Shown here: one piece after another, positions 8,088 to 14,316 of the stretch
Position numbering within the stretch: position 1 is the stretch's first letter
Layout of the letters: every line of letters starts with the position of its first letter
Assembly (NCBI GenBank): GCA_903864555.1
Contig: CAIPGJ010000641.1
Span: 1-14,501, forward strand
Direction of reading: 5' to 3'
Origin: an uncultured Pseudomonadota bacterium
GTDB lineage: Bacteria > Pseudomonadota > Gammaproteobacteria > Burkholderiales > SG8-39
Length of the DNA: 14,501 bases
The notes under the pieces: model-generated
The model's database searches: none
What the model was told of the DNA's origin: nothing
The model's input: the letters and a program-made list of their open reading frames with translations, nothing else
Made by a program: the position numbers and the translations under genes

Positions 8088-10154
8088 ATGGGCTATATCT
8101 GCCTGGTGATCGACCTTGAAGCCGGCGTGGCGGAGCGGTTTTCCGATGCCATGCTGGAATCCGGTGCCTTGTCGGTCAGCGTGGAAGACCCTCTCGCCGG
8201 CACGCCGGCGGAGGTTCCGCTGTATGACGAACCGGACTGGAAGGAAGACGACGCGGCCGGTGGCTGGACGCTTTATCGCCTGCGGGTGTTGTTTCCCCAG
8301 GACACACCGGACCTGCCAGGCATTGTTGCTGCAGCAGCAGACGTAGCGGACATGGCAGCCGTGCCGGCCTTCCAGCTGGAAGAAATTCCCGAAGAAGACT
8401 GGGTCCGGCGTACCCAGTCGCAGTTCGAACCGATCCGCATTTCCGACAGGCTCTGGATTGTTCCCTCCTGGCACAGCCCACCCAACGCCGATGCCATCAA
8501 CATTGCGCTGGATCCCGGCGTGGCCTTTGGCACCGGCGCCCATCCAACCACACGGCTGTGCCTGCGCTGGCTGGATGAAACCATAAAGGGCGGCGAAGCC
8601 GTCCTCGATTACGGATGCGGATCGGGCATCCTCGCCATTGCGGCATCCCGTCTGGGTGCGGGAAAGGTAGCCGGGGTAGACATTGAAGCCTCTGCCCTCG
8701 TGGCGGCACATGACAATGCCGCAGCCAACGGGGTACAGGCGGATTTTCTGGGTGCTGGTGACATGCTCGATTTCCAGGCCGACATCCTGGTGGCCAACAT
8801 CCTTGCCAATCCGCTCAAGGTCCTTGCCCCCGTGCTGGCCGGCCACACCCGCGCCGGCGGACGCATTGCGCTCTCGGGAATCCTGGTACCGCAGGCGGAT
8901 GAAGTGATGCAGGTATACAGTCCCTGGTTCTCGATGGCGGCAGGAACCAGCGAAGATGGCTGGGTTTGTCTGACTGGAAGACGCCTGCCATCCGATCATG
9001 GCCGATCCGATGACCCGCCAGCAGCCGGCGCTGATAGCACCCTTAGCCCTGCATCACCCATGATCACACGCTGTACTGCCTGCAACACCGCATTCCGGGT
9101 CTACGAGAATCAGCTCGCAGCTAGGGATGGACAGGTGAGATGTGGTCATTGCAGCGCCATATTCAACGCCCGCATGAACCTGGTATCGTCCGGCCCACCC
9201 GCCGCCAGCCAGGATGACGGTGCCGATCGGAAACCTGATTCTGATTCTGATTCCGCCGCTGATCCGGTGCGCGATCACGGTTGCCAGTCCGTGTCCAAAG
9301 ATCAGACTGGGAAGCAGTCGGGCGCAGAGGCGGACACGCCTATACCGGCTGATCTGGACCTGTCCGGACGAGCAGGCGCTGAAGGTGGTCTGCCAGACAA
9401 TCCTGAAGAACCCTCTGAGACGCCACAGGATCTCGATTCTTTCCAGAGAGCGCAGCCCGATCAGTCTGCAACCGGAAACGAGCCCCAGTGCGACATTCCG
9501 GCAGAGGACAAAGCTGCTTCGGATGCGGCTGCCACCACAGCGGTCGCCCCGGCAAGGGTTGGCACGCCCGCCGTGCAAGCGACCTTGGGGATTGCAGCAT
9601 CAGGTTCTGGTGCCGCAGGTGAATTCGAATTCGTGCGCAACCGGCGACGGGCAGCAAGGTCAGGCAGGGCCGCAGGACTGGGAGCAGCAGTCCTTGCACT
9701 CACCCTGTTGCTGCAAGCAGGATTCCATTTCCGGGGCGATCTGGCCCTGCTGTTCCCGCAATCAAGGCAATGGCTCCAGAGCGCCTGCAACGCGATCGGC
9801 TGCAGCCTTCCACTGCCACGGCGATCGGAACTCCTCAGCATCGAATCCTCCGATCTGCAGGCCGATAGCAACAACCCTTCAGTGATGATCCTATCTGCAA
9901 CGCTGCGCAACAAGGCGCCTTTTGCCCAGGCGCCCCCGGCGCTGGAATTGACCCTGACCGATGTGCAGGATCGTCCCGTCGCGCGGCGGGTGCTCACGGC
10001 CTCCGACTACGTGCCCCGGACATTGCGCAAGCCCGAGTCTTCGCCACCCAGCCAGGATAACTTTCCCGCCGGAACGGAATGGCCGCTGCGCATCCGCTTT
10101 AACGCCTCGTCCCTGCAAGCCACGGGCTACCGGCTCTACCTGTTTCACCCCTGA
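8088..10154 (+). CDS. prmA: ribosomal protein L11 methyltransferase PrmA fused in frame to a zinc-ribbon/DUF3426 membrane protein
   Basis: One uninterrupted 688-residue frame joins two proteins that are normally separate neighbours. Residues 1-299 are a full-length PrmA, which methylates ribosomal protein L11 using S-adenosylmethionine. The features are the N-terminal L11-recognition domain, ALDPGVAFGTGAHPTTRLCL, SAM loop DYGCGSG (174-180), VANILANPL, and the usual end GWVCLTGRR. Residues 300-324 are an unconserved linker rich in Asp, Pro, Ser and Ala. Residue 325 is a Met beginning MITRCTACNTAFRV, the typical start of zinc-ribbon/DUF3426 proteins, which then run to the end. A stand-alone second gene could start at ATG 9060, but I see no ribosome-binding site there. 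It follows accC by 14 bp and precedes tpx. It is either a genuine fusion or a lost stop codon (mutation or sequence error). Confidence 0.85.
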   Translation: MGYICLVIDLEAGVAERFSDAMLESGALSVSVEDPLAGTPAEVPLYDEPDWKEDDAAGGWTLYRLRVLFPQDTPDLPGIVAAAADVADMAAVPAFQLEEIPEEDWVRRTQSQFEPIRISDRLWIVPSWHSPPNADAINIALDPGVAFGTGAHPTTRLCLRWLDETIKGGEAVLDYGCGSGILAIAASRLGAGKVAGVDIEASALVAAHDNAAANGVQADFLGAGDMLDFQADILVANILANPLKVLAPVLAGHTRAGGRIALSGILVPQADEVMQVYSPWFSMAAGTSEDGWVCLTGRRLPSDHGRSDDPPAAGADSTLSPASPMITRCTACNTAFRVYENQLAARDGQVRCGHCSAIFNARMNLVSSGPPAASQDDGADRKPDSDSDSAADPVRDHGCQSVSKDQTGKQSGAEADTPIPADLDLSGRAGAEGGLPDNPEEPSETPQDLDSFQRAQPDQSATGNEPQCDIPAEDKAASDAAATTAVAPARVGTPAVQATLGIAASGSGAAGEFEFVRNRRRAARSGRAAGLGAAVLALTLLLQAGFHFRGDLALLFPQSRQWLQSACNAIGCSLPLPRRSELLSIESSDLQADSNNPSVMILSATLRNKAPFAQAPPALELTLTDVQDRPVARRVLTASDYVPRTLRKPESSPPSQDNFPAGTEWPLRIRFNASSLQATGYRLYLFHP
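9060..10154 (+). other. zinc-ribbon/DUF3426 module of the fused prmA frame (possible separate gene)
   Basis: If translated separately from ATG 9060 this gives 364 residues. The order is: a four-Cys zinc ribbon (C329, C332, C352 and C355 of the fused protein, as CTAC and CGHC); a low-complexity Asp/Ser/Glu/Pro-rich stretch of about 165 residues; an Arg-rich patch; one membrane helix at about 528-548 (AAGLGAAVLALTLLLQAGFHF region, fused numbering); and the DUF3426 periplasmic domain. That domain is recognisable from LQSACNAIGCSLPLPR, SSDLQAD, ATLRNKAPFAQAPPALELTLTD and the end GYRLYLFHP. The topology implies a cytoplasmic metal-binding head and an outward C-terminal domain. The function of DUF3426 proteins is not known to me. 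In betaproteobacteria they usually lie directly after prmA (from memory). Confidence 0.75.
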
Positions 10155-10211
10155 CCGCTTCAGGCAGCCATTTGCGCTATCCTTCGCAGCTTCGCCCAAT
10201 TCGAACCAAAC

Positions 10212-10217
10212 AAGGAG
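10212..10217 (+). promoter_or_regulatory. strong ribosome-binding site of tpx
   Basis: AAGGAG lies six bases before ATG 10224. It is among the best Shine-Dalgarno sequences in this window and suits a highly expressed antioxidant enzyme. It fixes the tpx start. Confidence 0.8.
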
Positions 10218-10223
10218 ACAGAC

Positions 10224-10724
10224 ATGGCAGGCGTAACGCTTGGTGGCAACCCAATCACCGTTCAAGGTAATTTCCCCCAACCAGGGCAGACTGCGCCTGA
10301 ATTCAAGCTGGTCGGCAAGGACCTCAAGGATATGTCCCTGGCTGACTACGCCGGCAAGCGCAAGGTGCTCAACATTGTCCCCAGCCTGGACACGCCCACC
10401 TGCGCGACTTCGACACGCAAGTTCAACGAAAAAGCCGCGTCCCTCGACAACACGGTGGTGCTGGTGGTTTCCGCCGACCTGCCTTTTGCGATGAACCGCT
10501 TCTGCACCACTGAAGGCCTGCAGAATGTGACCTCCCTTTCCCTCATGCGGGGCCGCGAGTTCCTCAAGAACTACGGCGTCGAGATCGCCAGTGGCCCACT
10601 GAGCGGCGTCTCTGCGCGGGCCGTCGTGGTCCTCGACGGCAGCAACAAGGTGCTGCACTCGGAGCTGGTTTCCGAGATCAAGAATGAACCCGACTACGAC
10701 GCCGCTCTGGCCGCACTGAAATAA
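10224..10724 (+). CDS. tpx: thiol peroxidase (atypical 2-Cys peroxiredoxin)
   Basis: A 166-residue Tpx, the family's usual length, that reduces hydrogen peroxide and organic peroxides using thioredoxin. The peroxidatic cysteine is C60 in [15 protein letters not shown], and the resolving cysteine is C94 in [15 protein letters not shown]; both sit at the family positions. The N-terminus [12 protein letters not shown] and the end [18 protein letters not shown] are also typical. There is no signal peptide; the protein is cytoplasmic. It follows the DUF3426 coding region by 69 bp, so it may have its own promoter, although I could not identify convincing hexamers there. A hairpin terminator follows. 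Confidence 0.96.
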   Translation: MAGVTLGGNPITVQGNFPQPGQTAPEFKLVGKDLKDMSLADYAGKRKVLNIVPSLDTPTCATSTRKFNEKAASLDNTVVLVVSADLPFAMNRFCTTEGLQNVTSLSLMRGREFLKNYGVEIASGPLSGVSARAVVVLDGSNKVLHSELVSEIKNEPDYDAALAALK

Positions 10725-10762
10725 GTCTCACCCACGTCCACCCGACTATTTGAACGTTGACC

Positions 10763-10790
10763 AAGGCCGGCGTACCGCCGGCCTTCTCTT
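10763..10790 (+). terminator. rho-independent terminator after tpx
   Basis: A perfect 10-bp stem AAGGCCGGCG / CGCCGGCCTT with a TAC loop (10763-10785) is followed by CTCTT and more pyrimidines. It lies 38 bp after the tpx stop and about 20 bp before the kinase start. The T tract is short, so termination may be partial. It separates the aroQ-acc-prmA-tpx block from the kinase gene. Confidence 0.75.
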
Positions 10791-10805
10791 TCTCCAGGCT
10801 TGAAT

Positions 10806-11738
10806 ATGCGCACGCTCATCTGCGGTTCCATTGCATTCGACAATATCATGGTGTTCCAGGGCCGCTTTCGCGACCAGATCCTTCCCGACCAGATCCACAT
10901 CCTGAATGTGGCCTTTCTGGTGCCTGAGTTGCGGCGCGAGTTTGGTGGCTGCGCAGGAAACATCGCCTACAACCTGCGATTGCTCGAAGGTGACCCGCTC
11001 ATCATGGCGACGGTAGGTTCGGATGCCACCCCCTACCAGCAGCGCCTGGAGAAGCTTGGTTTCGACTGCCGCTATGTGCGCGAGGTCCCGGAAAGCTTCA
11101 CCGCCCAGGCCTTCATCACGACCGATATGGACGACAACCAGATCACCGCCTTCCACCCCGGGGCGATGAACCACTCACAACTCAATCACGTCACGGCCGA
11201 GGCCGGCGCCAAGCTGGCCATCGTTGCACCCGACGGGCGCAACGGCATGCTGCAGCATGCCCGTGAGCTGGCCGACCTGGGAGTGCCGTTCATTTTCGAT
11301 CCGGGCCAGGGCATGCCGATGTTCTCGGGCGAAGAACTGCTGGATTTCATCGACAAGGCAGCCTACGTGGCGGTGAACGATTACGAGGGCAAGGTGCTGG
11401 AGGAGAAGACCAGCCGCTCCCTCAAGGAACTCTCAGGACGTGTCGAGGCTCTAATCGTCACCCGCGGCGGGGAGGGTTCAAGCATCCTGAGCAAGGGAAA
11501 GCAGTTCGACATTCCGTGCGTAAAAGCCGATCAGCTGGTTGATCCCACCGGTTGCGGAGATGCCTACCGGGCCGGCCTGCTGTACGGAATCGCCACGGGA
11601 CGTGATTGGCAGACCACGGGGCAGCTTGCCTCCCTGATGGGCTCGCTCAAGATTGCCTCCAGGGGCGGTCAGAATCACCTGACCACCCGCGCTGAAATCG
11701 CAAGCTTGTATCGCCGTCACTTTGGTTCTGATCTTTAA
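10806..11738 (+). CDS. PfkB-family carbohydrate/nucleoside kinase, adenosine-kinase-like
   Basis: A 310-residue ribokinase-fold kinase. The N-terminal substrate-side signature is FGGCAGNIAYNLRLLEGDPLIMATVGSD. The C-terminal ATP/catalytic signature is DPTGCGDAYRAGLLYG, with the catalytic base at D252 and the anion hole in the preceding G-C-G. The DPTGxGDAxRAG variant, instead of the DTTGAGD common in sugar kinases, is what I recall from bacterial adenosine/nucleoside kinases. Adenosine or another nucleoside is therefore the likely substrate, but this is inference. ATG 10806 is preferred over an in-frame TTG at 10800; the ribosome-binding site is poor (CCAGG). The gene starts right after the tpx terminator, so expression by read-through or from a promoter not recognised here is possible. 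The glycine-zipper lipoprotein gene follows after 24 bp. Confidence 0.88.
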   Translation: MRTLICGSIAFDNIMVFQGRFRDQILPDQIHILNVAFLVPELRREFGGCAGNIAYNLRLLEGDPLIMATVGSDATPYQQRLEKLGFDCRYVREVPESFTAQAFITTDMDDNQITAFHPGAMNHSQLNHVTAEAGAKLAIVAPDGRNGMLQHARELADLGVPFIFDPGQGMPMFSGEELLDFIDKAAYVAVNDYEGKVLEEKTSRSLKELSGRVEALIVTRGGEGSSILSKGKQFDIPCVKADQLVDPTGCGDAYRAGLLYGIATGRDWQTTGQLASLMGSLKIASRGGQNHLTTRAEIASLYRRHFGSDL

Positions 11739-11762
11739 CCGGACAACACAGGAACACTGACC

Positions 11763-12218
11763 ATGAATGCCCCGACCATACTGAGCCTGGTTGTTGCCCT
11801 GAGCCTGCTGGCAGGATGCGCCACGCCCAGCAGCTCCGGACGTACTTATTCAACCCGGCAGGCTGGTCAGGAACAGACCGTCAGACTGGGCGTGGTCGAG
11901 TCGGTGAGAGAGGTCGTCATCGAGGGATCGCGCGGGCCGGTGGGAACCATCGCCGGGGGTGCCGTGGGCGGCATTGCGGGCGCCAACGTCGGCGGCGGGC
12001 GGGGCTCCACGATAGGATCCATCCTCGGGGCGGTGGCGGGGGGTGTCGCCGGTCAGGCACTGGAACGCAACGTCACCGAGCGCAAGGGGCTGGAGATCAC
12101 GGTACGCCTGGACAATGGCGAACTTCGCGCCATCACCCAGGATGCGGACGAGCAGTTCCGTGCCGGTGAACGTGTGCGCCTGCTCTCGGGCAGCGGCATC
12201 ACCAGGGTCACGCACTAA
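11763..12218 (+). CDS. glycine-zipper 2TM-domain outer-membrane lipoprotein (SlyB/Pcp-like)
   Basis: A 151-residue lipoprotein. The signal peptide ends in the lipobox LLAGC, with the lipidated cysteine at C19, which predicts Lol sorting to the outer membrane because Ala follows the Cys. Residues about 60-98 form a glycine zipper: repeated G-x-x-x-G spacings in GTIAGGAVGGIAG and GSILGAVAGGVAG, which pack as two short membrane-inserted helices. A C-terminal beta-rich domain (EITVRLDNGELRAITQ, then VRLLSGSGITRVTH) completes the SlyB/Pcp-type layout. Such proteins help stabilise the envelope or bind LPS under stress; the exact role here is not known. AGGAA lies about eight bases before ATG 11763. 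Confidence 0.88.
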   Translation: MNAPTILSLVVALSLLAGCATPSSSGRTYSTRQAGQEQTVRLGVVESVREVVIEGSRGPVGTIAGGAVGGIAGANVGGGRGSTIGSILGAVAGGVAGQALERNVTERKGLEITVRLDNGELRAITQDADEQFRAGERVRLLSGSGITRVTH

Positions 12219-12327
12219 GAACTGCTTTCATACCGAAGCGCGAAGTACGAAACCAGCTCTTGGTCCGCCCACACAGAATTCCCGGCTGTCAGGCTGCTGC
12301 CGGTATCGCTCGGGTACCATAGACGCC

Positions 12328-13137
12328 GTGCGATCGCGGCGCCCCTCAACCAACGGTCTTGTTCACCGCAGCTGGAAATTGCTGCGTTTGGCGCTGCACC
12401 TTCTGGCCGGCCTGTATGTCGCACTGGTGCAGTACCCCAGGTTTAATGTTGCAAGACAACGCTCCGCAATGCGCAGTTGGTCACGACAGTTGCTGAGGAT
12501 TCTGCAGCTCAGGGTCCGCACCCGTGGCCTTCGACGCCTTCCAGCACAGTGCCTGATTGTCAGCAACCACATTTCATGGCTCGACATCTTCATCATCTCG
12601 GCTCGATTCCCGGCAGTCTTCGTCGCGAAATCGGAGATCAGGGACTGGCCGCTGATTGGCCTTCTTTGCGCCCGGGCAGGCACCATATTCATACAGCGGG
12701 GCCGGCGCGCTTCGGCGCGGCATGCCGGCAGGCAATTGGCCTCCGCCTTGCATGAGGGCAGGGCGGTCAGCATTTTTCCAGAGGGCACGACAACGGATGG
12801 GCTGCAGGTGGCTGTCTTCCATCGGGCCCTGTTTCAGCCTGCCATCGAAACCGGCGCCAGTGTCCAACCTGTGCTGCTGCGATACGTGGACCACTCCGGC
12901 GCTTACAGCGCTGCGCCGAACTACATTGGTGACACGAGCCTGATGGAATCCATCTGGCAGCTGGTCTCGACGTCAGGACTGGTGGCCGAGATGCATCTGC
13001 TGCAACCCATTGAAACCGGGGAATGCAGTCGGGAAGAGCTGGCCGCCTCTGCGCGAACCGCTATTCAGGATGCCTTGCTGCAGGCATGCGGCTCGGTACC
13101 TGGAATACCTTGCCGTCCTCCAGCCGAAAGGCCGTAA
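12328..13137 (+). CDS. 1-acyl-sn-glycerol-3-phosphate acyltransferase (PlsC family)
   Basis: A 269-residue membrane-associated acyltransferase that transfers a fatty acyl chain to lysophosphatidate or a related lipid. An N-terminal hydrophobic segment (about residues 18-34) anchors it. The catalytic motif NHISWLDIF gives H81-x4-D86; KSEIRDWPLIG is motif II; the acceptor-binding motif FPEGTTTDG is at 150-158. The frame is open far upstream into the lipoprotein gene but lacks an ATG before the membrane segment. The first ATG (residue 48 here) would delete that segment, so I chose GTG 12328, with no clear ribosome-binding site. TTG codons at about residues 18 and 21 are alternatives. The 3' end overlaps the convergent apaH gene by 77 bp. 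The exact substrate (phospholipid or ornithine lipid type) cannot be read from the sequence. Confidence 0.85.
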   Translation: MRSRRPSTNGLVHRSWKLLRLALHLLAGLYVALVQYPRFNVARQRSAMRSWSRQLLRILQLRVRTRGLRRLPAQCLIVSNHISWLDIFIISARFPAVFVAKSEIRDWPLIGLLCARAGTIFIQRGRRASARHAGRQLASALHEGRAVSIFPEGTTTDGLQVAVFHRALFQPAIETGASVQPVLLRYVDHSGAYSAAPNYIGDTSLMESIWQLVSTSGLVAEMHLLQPIETGECSREELAASARTAIQDALLQACGSVPGIPCRPPAERP

Positions 13138-13885
13138 GCTTCCCGCCCCATACACAACCGGTATCCAGCGCAGCGATCGTCGGAGTGACTCGCAGGCCCA
13201 GGGCCGACCAGTGTCCACAGACAATCATGGCATCTGCTGACTGCCTTTGCGGCAGTTCGAACCAGGGATGAAGCCCAGCAGGCGCATCATCGACTTCACC
13301 TTTGGCATCAAAGTCCATCACACCCTTGTCGGAAACAAAGCGAAGGCGGGTCATCGCATTCACCGTCAGGCGCCAGCGGTCCATGCCACGCAGGTCTGGC
13401 GCCCAGCGGTCCGGTTTGTTGCCATAAAGGCCTGCGAGAAATCCGCAATATCCGGGTGAACCCAATTGCGCCTCGACTTCACCCGCCAGCGATATGGCCA
13501 GCGCCAGATCCCAAGCCGGCAGCAGACCGGCATGGACCAGTACCCGGCCGTGTTCATGATGAAGCAATGGCTGTCGGCGCAACCAGTCCAGTAATTCCGC
13601 GGCGTCAGGTGCCGCGATAAGTGCGCTGAGTGTGTCGCCCTTGCGCGCCCTTTGCACCCCGCATGCGACGGCGAGCAGATGAAGGTCGTGATTGCCGAGG
13701 ACGGTCACTGCGCTGTCGCCCAGCGACCGTACCATGCGCAACACCTCCAGCGAATCTGGACCACGGTTCACCAGGTCCCCAACGAGCCAGAGCCTGTCGC
13801 ACCCTGCGTCGAAGCCGATCTGCTGAAGAAGTTCCCGGAACTCGGCGCAACATCCCTGGATGTCGCCTATGGCATATGTGGGCAT
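13061..13885 (-). CDS. apaH: symmetrical bis(5'-nucleosyl)-tetraphosphatase
   Basis: A 274-residue metallophosphoesterase that splits Ap4A symmetrically to 2 ADP and controls this alarmone; it can also remove Np4 RNA caps. The dinuclear metal-site motifs are in order: GDIQG (D8 in AIGDIQGC), GDLVNRGPDS (D37), GNHDLHLL (N65, H66, D67), VHAGL and CGHWSALGL. The length matches ApaH of enterobacteria (about 280). The frame extends seven codons to a TTG at 13906, but MPTYAIGDIQG is the family N-terminus, so ATG 13885 is preferred. There is no strong ribosome-binding site. A perfect 14-bp hairpin lies 30 bp upstream of the start. The 3' end overlaps the acyltransferase gene tail-to-tail by 77 bp. 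Confidence 0.94.
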   Translation of the reverse strand: MPTYAIGDIQGCCAEFRELLQQIGFDAGCDRLWLVGDLVNRGPDSLEVLRMVRSLGDSAVTVLGNHDLHLLAVACGVQRARKGDTLSALIAAPDAAELLDWLRRQPLLHHEHGRVLVHAGLLPAWDLALAISLAGEVEAQLGSPGYCGFLAGLYGNKPDRWAPDLRGMDRWRLTVNAMTRLRFVSDKGVMDFDAKGEVDDAPAGLHPWFELPQRQSADAMIVCGHWSALGLRVTPTIAALDTGCVWGGKLTAFRLEDGKVFQVPSRMPAARHPE

Positions 13886-13901
13886 GGCGTGGCTGTTGAC
13901 C

Positions 13902-13947
13902 GGCAAATTGAAAATGACACAGGGCCGGCATCCGCCGGCCCTGTGTC
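13902..13947 (-). terminator. strong hairpin with T-rich flank between the repeat cluster and apaH
   Basis: A perfect 14-bp inverted repeat, GACACAGGGCCGGC (13916-13929) and GCCGGCCCTGTGTC (13934-13947), with a four-base loop. On the minus strand it is followed by ATTTTCAATTT, so it fits a terminator for leftward transcription coming from the comM side. No T run follows on the plus strand. Because it ends only 30 bp before the apaH start, it could instead act as a leader hairpin or attenuator of apaH, depending on where the apaH promoter lies. Confidence 0.65.
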
Positions 13948-14009
13948 AGGGTATAAGCTTTCGCGGTTCGTTTCAACGCCCTCCCAGGAAGGAAGCTCGC
14001 CGCAAGCCT

Positions 14010-14245
14010 TGGCGCCACGCTGAGCCGAGCTCGCCTCGTGGGCCCTACGCAATGGGAAGCCCCTTCTCGTGCAACAACACAGTGAGCAGCAGCCTGTGAT
14101 CCGAACTCCCGTGCCAGCACACAATGCGCTGATTCCTGTGTCGCCTCAGGGCCACTACGCAGTGTGCCGATACGTCTGCACGCAACGACGCAGTGGACCA
14201 TCTGTTACGAGCAAACCTCGTTCGCCCCCACGTAGTGTCCAGAAT
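14010..14245. repeat. cluster of six to seven degenerate short repeats in the comM-apaH gap
   Basis: On the plus strand the core ACRYARTG recurs at 14047, 14077, 14119, 14157, 14188 and 14230, with a weaker copy ACGCTGAG at 14017. Spacings are 30, 30, 42, 38, 31 and 42. Each core is preceded, 6-8 bases upstream, by a CYTCGTG-like element, so on the minus strand the units read roughly CAYTGYGTNGTKGCNCGAG. One unit is itself palindromic (CACTACGCAGTG). Irregular spacing and lack of identity argue against CRISPR. The pattern resembles decayed copies of an interspersed intergenic element of the CATTGCG-type family found in many proteobacteria; that link is inference. The rest of the gap 13886-14315 holds two hairpins and no gene I can support. 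Confidence 0.55.
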
Positions 14246-14294
14246 TTGCCAGAATGGGGCGTTGCGGCTACGTGCCTCGTCCCCCTTTCCCAAT

Positions 14295-14316
14295 AACCAA
14301 TCGCATCCGATCGGTT
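14295..14316 (-). terminator. possible weak terminator hairpin just after comM
   Basis: On the minus strand AACCGATCG and CGATTGGTT (14308-14316 and 14295-14303) form a 9-bp stem with one G-T wobble and a four-base loop, starting at the comM stop codon. Only a short TTATT follows, so it would be a weak intrinsic terminator at best. It may also just protect the 3' end. Confidence 0.35.

Noticed and set aside
8034..8999. 321-codon open frame on the minus strand
   Set aside because: It is antisense to the PrmA part, which has full methyltransferase motifs.
10155..10211. Promoter for tpx (TATCCT near 10180)
   Set aside because: TATCCT is a partial -10 match, but no -35-like hexamer lies at suitable spacing, so it was not listed as a feature.
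12043..12327. Upstream extension of the acyltransferase frame to an ATG at 12043
   Set aside because: The extension overlaps the glycine-zipper lipoprotein in another frame and encodes Arg/Ser-rich unconserved sequence, so it is an accidental open frame.
13605..14201. 198-codon open frame on the minus strand with HCVVAR-like repeats
   Set aside because: It overlaps apaH in another frame and its first part is just the translated repeat cluster. There is no ribosome-binding site or domain, so it is not called as a gene.
14010..14245. CRISPR array in the comM-apaH gap
   Set aside because: Units are short, degenerate and irregularly spaced (30-42), with no identical repeats and no cas genes nearby.
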